From the NCBI GenBank assembly GCA_035353175.1, contig DAOPZC010000005.1:62001-126000 (forward strand): a DNA stretch of 64,000 nucleotides, in the 5' to 3' direction. Positions 61,189 to 64,000 of this stretch are shown here, in pieces; position 1 is the stretch's first letter; every line of letters begins with the position of its first letter. Below the pieces are notes generated by a model. That model searched no databases. It saw nothing but the letters and a program-made list of their open reading frames with translations, and was not told the DNA's origin. The position numbers and the translations under genes are program-made. Source of the stretch: DAOPZC01 sp035353175. Its GTDB lineage: Bacteria > Verrucomicrobiota > Kiritimatiellia > RFP12 > UBA1067.

Positions 61189-62073
61189 ATGACAAGACGG
61201 AATTTTTTGATGCGTAGCGCGGCTCTGACCGCCACGCTGACGGCCCCTTTTTCTTTCGCCCAGGAGGCGAAAAAGAAAGGCTTGCGGCTGGGGCTGACCA
61301 CCTACCAGATCGGCAGCAAATGGACGATCCCGGAGCTGCTCGAATTTCTGCCGCGCTTCGGCCTGTTCGGCGTCGAGCTCCGAACCGACATGAAGTTCGC
61401 GCACGGCATCGAGCTCGCCAGCAGCCAGGCTGCGCGGAGCGAGGCGGCTAAGCGCTTCGCCGACAGCCCGGTCAAACTGGTCGGTGTCGCCTGCGGGGAG
61501 CGGTTCGACTCCCCGGACGCAGGCAAGCTCGGGAAAGCCGTCGAGCGGACGAAAGAGCTGCTGCGGCTGTGCGCCGACCTCGGCGCGCCGGGACTGCGCG
61601 TCTTCCCGAACGATTTCCAAAAGGACGTGCCCGAGGAGAAGACGCTGGAGCAAATCGCCGGCGCGCTCAAGAAAGTCGCTCCGGTGGCGGAGTCGCTCGG
61701 CGTGGAGTTGCGGCTCGAAGCGCACGGCAGCGTCGGCCTGCTGCCGCACCTGCAGACTCTCGCGCAGGCGGTCGGCAAGCCGGGCATCCGGGTGATCCTC
61801 AACAGCGATTTCCGGGACACGAAAGGCGAAGGGCTGGCCGCGAACCTCGAGAAGGTCGCGCCGGTGCTCGCCGGCACGGTCCACATCCACGACCTGACGG
61901 CCCCAAACTACGCCGAAGCCAAGTTCTACGAGACGCAGTTCGCCTTTCTGAAGCGCATCGGCTGGGACGGCTTCTGCATGCTGGAGATCGGCGACAAGCC
62001 GGACAACGAGGCGCGGTTCAAGGAAATCGAACGGCAGAAACAACGCTGGAACGAACTCACCAAAGAGGTCTGA
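61189..62073 (+). CDS. Tat-exported sugar phosphate isomerase/epimerase-like TIM-barrel protein
   Basis: 294 residues. Tat signal TRRNFLMRSAALTATLTAPFSFA, then an AP endonuclease 2/xylose isomerase-like barrel: LRLGLTTYQIGSKW, GLFGVELRTDMK, VELRLEAHGSVGLLPHLQ, IRVILNSDFRDT, GTVHIHDLTAPNY and GFCMLEIGD. The Glu, His, Asp and His residues that bind metal in this fold appear conserved. ATG 61189 follows AGGAGGA; an upstream start is not needed. Export by Tat suggests it folds with its metal before translocation. Substrate unknown. Confidence 0.88.
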   Translation: MTRRNFLMRSAALTATLTAPFSFAQEAKKKGLRLGLTTYQIGSKWTIPELLEFLPRFGLFGVELRTDMKFAHGIELASSQAARSEAAKRFADSPVKLVGVACGERFDSPDAGKLGKAVERTKELLRLCADLGAPGLRVFPNDFQKDVPEEKTLEQIAGALKKVAPVAESLGVELRLEAHGSVGLLPHLQTLAQAVGKPGIRVILNSDFRDTKGEGLAANLEKVAPVLAGTVHIHDLTAPNYAEAKFYETQFAFLKRIGWDGFCMLEIGDKPDNEARFKEIERQKQRWNELTKEV

Positions 62074-62101
62074 TGACCGTATCAAAGGAAACGAGAACGC
62101 G

Positions 62102-63346
62102 ATGAATAATCAACGGGCCATATCCTTTTTTTGTGCGGCGATAGCTGGACTGGCGGTGGCGGGGGACTTTCCCGCCTTTTCCGCGGCACGAGCGGTCACG
62201 TCGGGTCCGAAGGATCACCTGTTCGCAAGCTACTATGCGATCAACGCATGGAGTGCGGACGGGCGGTATGCGACGGTGCTCGAGACCGACGTCAAGGGAC
62301 GGCTCGCCACGGAGAATGATCCGGCCACGCTCGGCGTGGTGGACACGCAGGACAACAACCGCTTCATCCCGCTGACGGAAACGCGCTGCTGGAACTTCCA
62401 AGAGGCGACCATGGCGCACTGGCTCGGCACCGCGCCGCAGACGCAGTTCATCTTCAACGACCTCGTGGACGGCAAATTCGTTTCGGTGATCTTCGATATG
62501 ACGGCGAAGACCAGGCGGGTCGTGCCCTATCCGGTGAGCGCGGTTTCGGCAGACGGCAAGTGGGCGGTGAGTATCAACTATGCGCGGTTGCGCCTGACGC
62601 GCCCGGATTACGGCTACGGCGGCAATGGGCAGGATGCGCGCGTGGACGTGACGTGGCCCGAGGACGACGGTCTCTGGCTGGTGAATCTGGAGAGCGGTGC
62701 GGCGAAGCTGATTGTTCCGATCACCTCCGTGCGCGACCGCATGCCGCAGGTCAAGGATCCAAAGTCTCTGGCGTATTTCTGTCACACGGTCTTTAGCCGC
62801 GACGGCTCGAAGATCTTTTGGCTGGCGCGGACAGTTGAAAATTTGTCGGGTCAGAAGGTGGTGCGCAAGTGGGAGACCACGTCGTTCACCTGCAACCGCG
62901 ACGGCAGCGACGTGCGGCGCTGTTTCCCGGACGGGTGGGGCGGGTCGCATTTCAACTGGTTGGATGGCGAGAGGCTGATGGTGACGGCCAAATATAACGA
63001 TGCGGTGTACAGCCATGTGCTTTTCACCGTCGGCAAAACGGACTACACGCGTGTGGGCCGCGGGGTATTGGACTTCGACGGACACGGCGTTTTCTCGGGC
63101 GACGGGCGGTGGATGGCGACCGACACGTATCCGGACAAGCTCAACGAGCGCAAGCTGATGGTGCTGCGCATGGAGGACCAGGCGGTTCTGCCTTTGGGGT
63201 CTTTCTTTGTGCCGGAGATTTACCGCGAGCAGTACTCGCGCTGTGACCTGCACCCGCGCTGGCGTCCCGACGGAAAGATGCTGGCGTTCAATTCGGTGCA
63301 CGAGGGCACGCGGCAGGTGTATGTGATCGACGCGGCGGCGCGCTGA
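62102..63346 (+). CDS. Secreted TolB-like beta-propeller protein
   Basis: 414 residues. Signal peptide to ~20 (FFCAAIAGLAVAG). Repeated propeller blades have WD40/TolB-like ends: AWSADGRYATVL, AVSADGKWAVSI, VFSRDGSKIFWL, VFSGDGRWMATD and LHPRWRPDGKMLAFNSVHEG. The CHTVFSRDG and CDLHPRWRPDG blades resemble oligogalacturonate lyase (PL22) propellers, whose His residues bind the metal, so a lyase role is possible but unproven. It starts 28 bp after the TIM-barrel gene. Confidence 0.78.
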   Translation: MNNQRAISFFCAAIAGLAVAGDFPAFSAARAVTSGPKDHLFASYYAINAWSADGRYATVLETDVKGRLATENDPATLGVVDTQDNNRFIPLTETRCWNFQEATMAHWLGTAPQTQFIFNDLVDGKFVSVIFDMTAKTRRVVPYPVSAVSADGKWAVSINYARLRLTRPDYGYGGNGQDARVDVTWPEDDGLWLVNLESGAAKLIVPITSVRDRMPQVKDPKSLAYFCHTVFSRDGSKIFWLARTVENLSGQKVVRKWETTSFTCNRDGSDVRRCFPDGWGGSHFNWLDGERLMVTAKYNDAVYSHVLFTVGKTDYTRVGRGVLDFDGHGVFSGDGRWMATDTYPDKLNERKLMVLRMEDQAVLPLGSFFVPEIYREQYSRCDLHPRWRPDGKMLAFNSVHEGTRQVYVIDAAAR

Positions 63347-63391
63347 GCGGCGGCGCGCAATTCATGTCCGGCGGACAGGGAGGAGAGAGGA

Positions 63392-63733
63392 ATGCAACTT
63401 CAGGAATTGATCGGGCGCTGCGGCTTCGAGGCGGTGAAGATGCCGGATGCGCAAGCGGAGGTGACCGGCGCGTACACGTCGGATTTGCTCAGCGATGTCA
63501 TGGCGCATTGTCCGGAAGGGGCGCTGCTCATCACGGTCCAGAACCACAAGAACACCGTGGCGGTGTGCACGCTTGTCGGCGCGCCGGCCATTCTCGTGGT
63601 CCATCGCCGCGAAATTCCGGAAGACATGCTTGAAGTGGCGGGGCGCGAGGGTGTGGCGCTGCTGCGGACGGCGGATGACCAGTTCACCGCATCCTGCAAA
63701 ATCGGCACCGCCTTGGCTCCGGCGGGAACTTGA
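63392..63733 (+). CDS. Stand-alone DRTGG-domain protein
   Basis: 113 residues, cytoplasmic. It matches the DRTGG domain throughout: TGAYTSDLLSDVMAH, ALLITVQNHKNTVAVCTLVGAPAILVVH, IPEDMLEVAGREGVALLRTADDQFTASCKIG. DRTGG domains bind nucleotides or act as regulatory modules next to phosphotransacetylase, CBS or HPr kinase domains; free-standing copies occur in clusters with histidine-kinase-like or hydrogenase genes. Here it sits in a sugar operon. A GGAGGAGAGAGG site precedes the ATG. Confidence 0.86.
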   Translation: MQLQELIGRCGFEAVKMPDAQAEVTGAYTSDLLSDVMAHCPEGALLITVQNHKNTVAVCTLVGAPAILVVHRREIPEDMLEVAGREGVALLRTADDQFTASCKIGTALAPAGT

Positions 63734-63780
63734 AGGCGGCCGGTCGGCCGCCGCAAAATAACGAAGAGAAGGACATTCAG

Positions 63781-64000
63781 ATGAAGCGAATCATGATGAC
63801 GGGGGTGCTGGCGCTGCCGCTGTTGGCATTGGCACAGTCGGTGACAATCAAGGCGGACCGCGAGTCGTACGTGTACGTGTGCGGGGAGCCAGCGACGTTT
63901 TCCATCCAGGTGCTGGACAAAAACAACCAGCCGGTCAAGTCCGGGCAGCTGAACGTGACGCTGACGAATTTCGGGACGCAGCAGGTGGCGACTGCGGCGT
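63781..64000 (+). CDS. Secreted protein, 3' end cut by the window (possible acetylxylan esterase)
   Basis: Only the first 73 codons are visible. Signal peptide MKRIMMTGVLALPLLALAQ, then an immunoglobulin-like start with SYVYVCGEPATFSIQVLDKNNQPVKSG. The phrase around CGEPATF resembles the N-terminal domain of secreted acetylxylan esterases in Bacteroidetes and PVC bacteria, but the catalytic part lies outside the window. An AGAAGGA-like site precedes the ATG, 47 bp after the DRTGG gene, and the spacing fits the same operon. Confidence 0.7.
   Translation, partial: MKRIMMTGVLALPLLALAQSVTIKADRESYVYVCGEPATFSIQVLDKNNQPVKSGQLNVTLTNFGTQQVATAA

Overview
The window is a GC-rich, densely coded piece of a diderm bacterial chromosome. 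Gene content fits the PVC superphylum and most resembles Kiritimatiellia or Lentisphaeria. The evidence is a type II secretion cluster, many exported polysaccharide-degrading enzymes, several Tat-exported Gfo/Idh/MocA oxidoreductases, lysA and an L,D-transpeptidase (meso-DAP peptidoglycan), SecG and a YeiP/EfpL-type EF-P. This placement is an inference from gene content; no rRNA gene is present.

Layout. 1-640: an AT-richer gene-free stretch, then tRNA-Leu(CAA) and tRNA-Gly(TCC) on the minus strand. 640-1110: a gene-free region with a structured element bounded by a perfect 17-bp inverted repeat. 1111-13198: a plus-strand type II secretion cluster (gspE, F, G, H, I, J, K, L, M, D). 13217-14226: promoter, rplM-rpsI and terminator. 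14241-18444: DEAD-box helicase, a lysine-rich secreted protein, hisD and a two-way terminator. 18462-19812: secG and an IclR regulator, divergent. 19844-26306: an acidic-polysaccharide locus with kduD, a GH105-DUF4861 fusion, a LamG/BNR_4 protein and a GH105 lipoprotein, arranged around a divergent intergenic region with two matching dyad operators. 26311-31595: housekeeping genes (TlpA-like thioredoxin, L,D-transpeptidase, lysA, RluA-type synthase, asnS). 31674-36905: heparinase II/III-like lyase, PL11 rhamnogalacturonan lyase and an unknown membrane protein. 36976-38031: yicC and a broken AraC regulator. 38134-47680: DUF5009 membrane acyltransferase-like protein, GH127 beta-L-arabinofuranosidase, PHP hydrolase, GH2 enzyme and a Tat-exported oxidoreductase. 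47751-52706: ilvD, efpL-like, glycosyltransferase, MBL hydrolase and cobO. 52717-55908: a Tat-exported oxidoreductase, a PfkB sugar kinase (2-keto-3-deoxygluconate kinase candidate) and a small Cys-containing secreted protein with its own promoter and terminator. 56056-59493: a very long protein joining a glutaminase-like/DUF4965 module to an endonuclease/exonuclease/phosphatase domain. 59644-64000: an apparent operon of oxidoreductase, TIM-barrel protein, beta-propeller, stand-alone DRTGG protein and the start of another secreted protein.

How the genes may work together. PL11, the BNR_4 protein and the heparinase-like enzyme would cut uronic-acid polysaccharides by elimination. The two GH105 proteins would remove the unsaturated uronyl ends. 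KduD and the PfkB kinase fit the path from the keto-uronate to 2-keto-3-deoxygluconate and its phosphate. GH127 and GH2 would trim arabinofuranosyl and beta-linked side chains. The best-supported substrate class is rhamnogalacturonan-type pectin; ulvan-like glycans are an alternative. The type II system is a plausible exporter for the Sec and Tat products, but nothing in the sequence links it to particular cargo.
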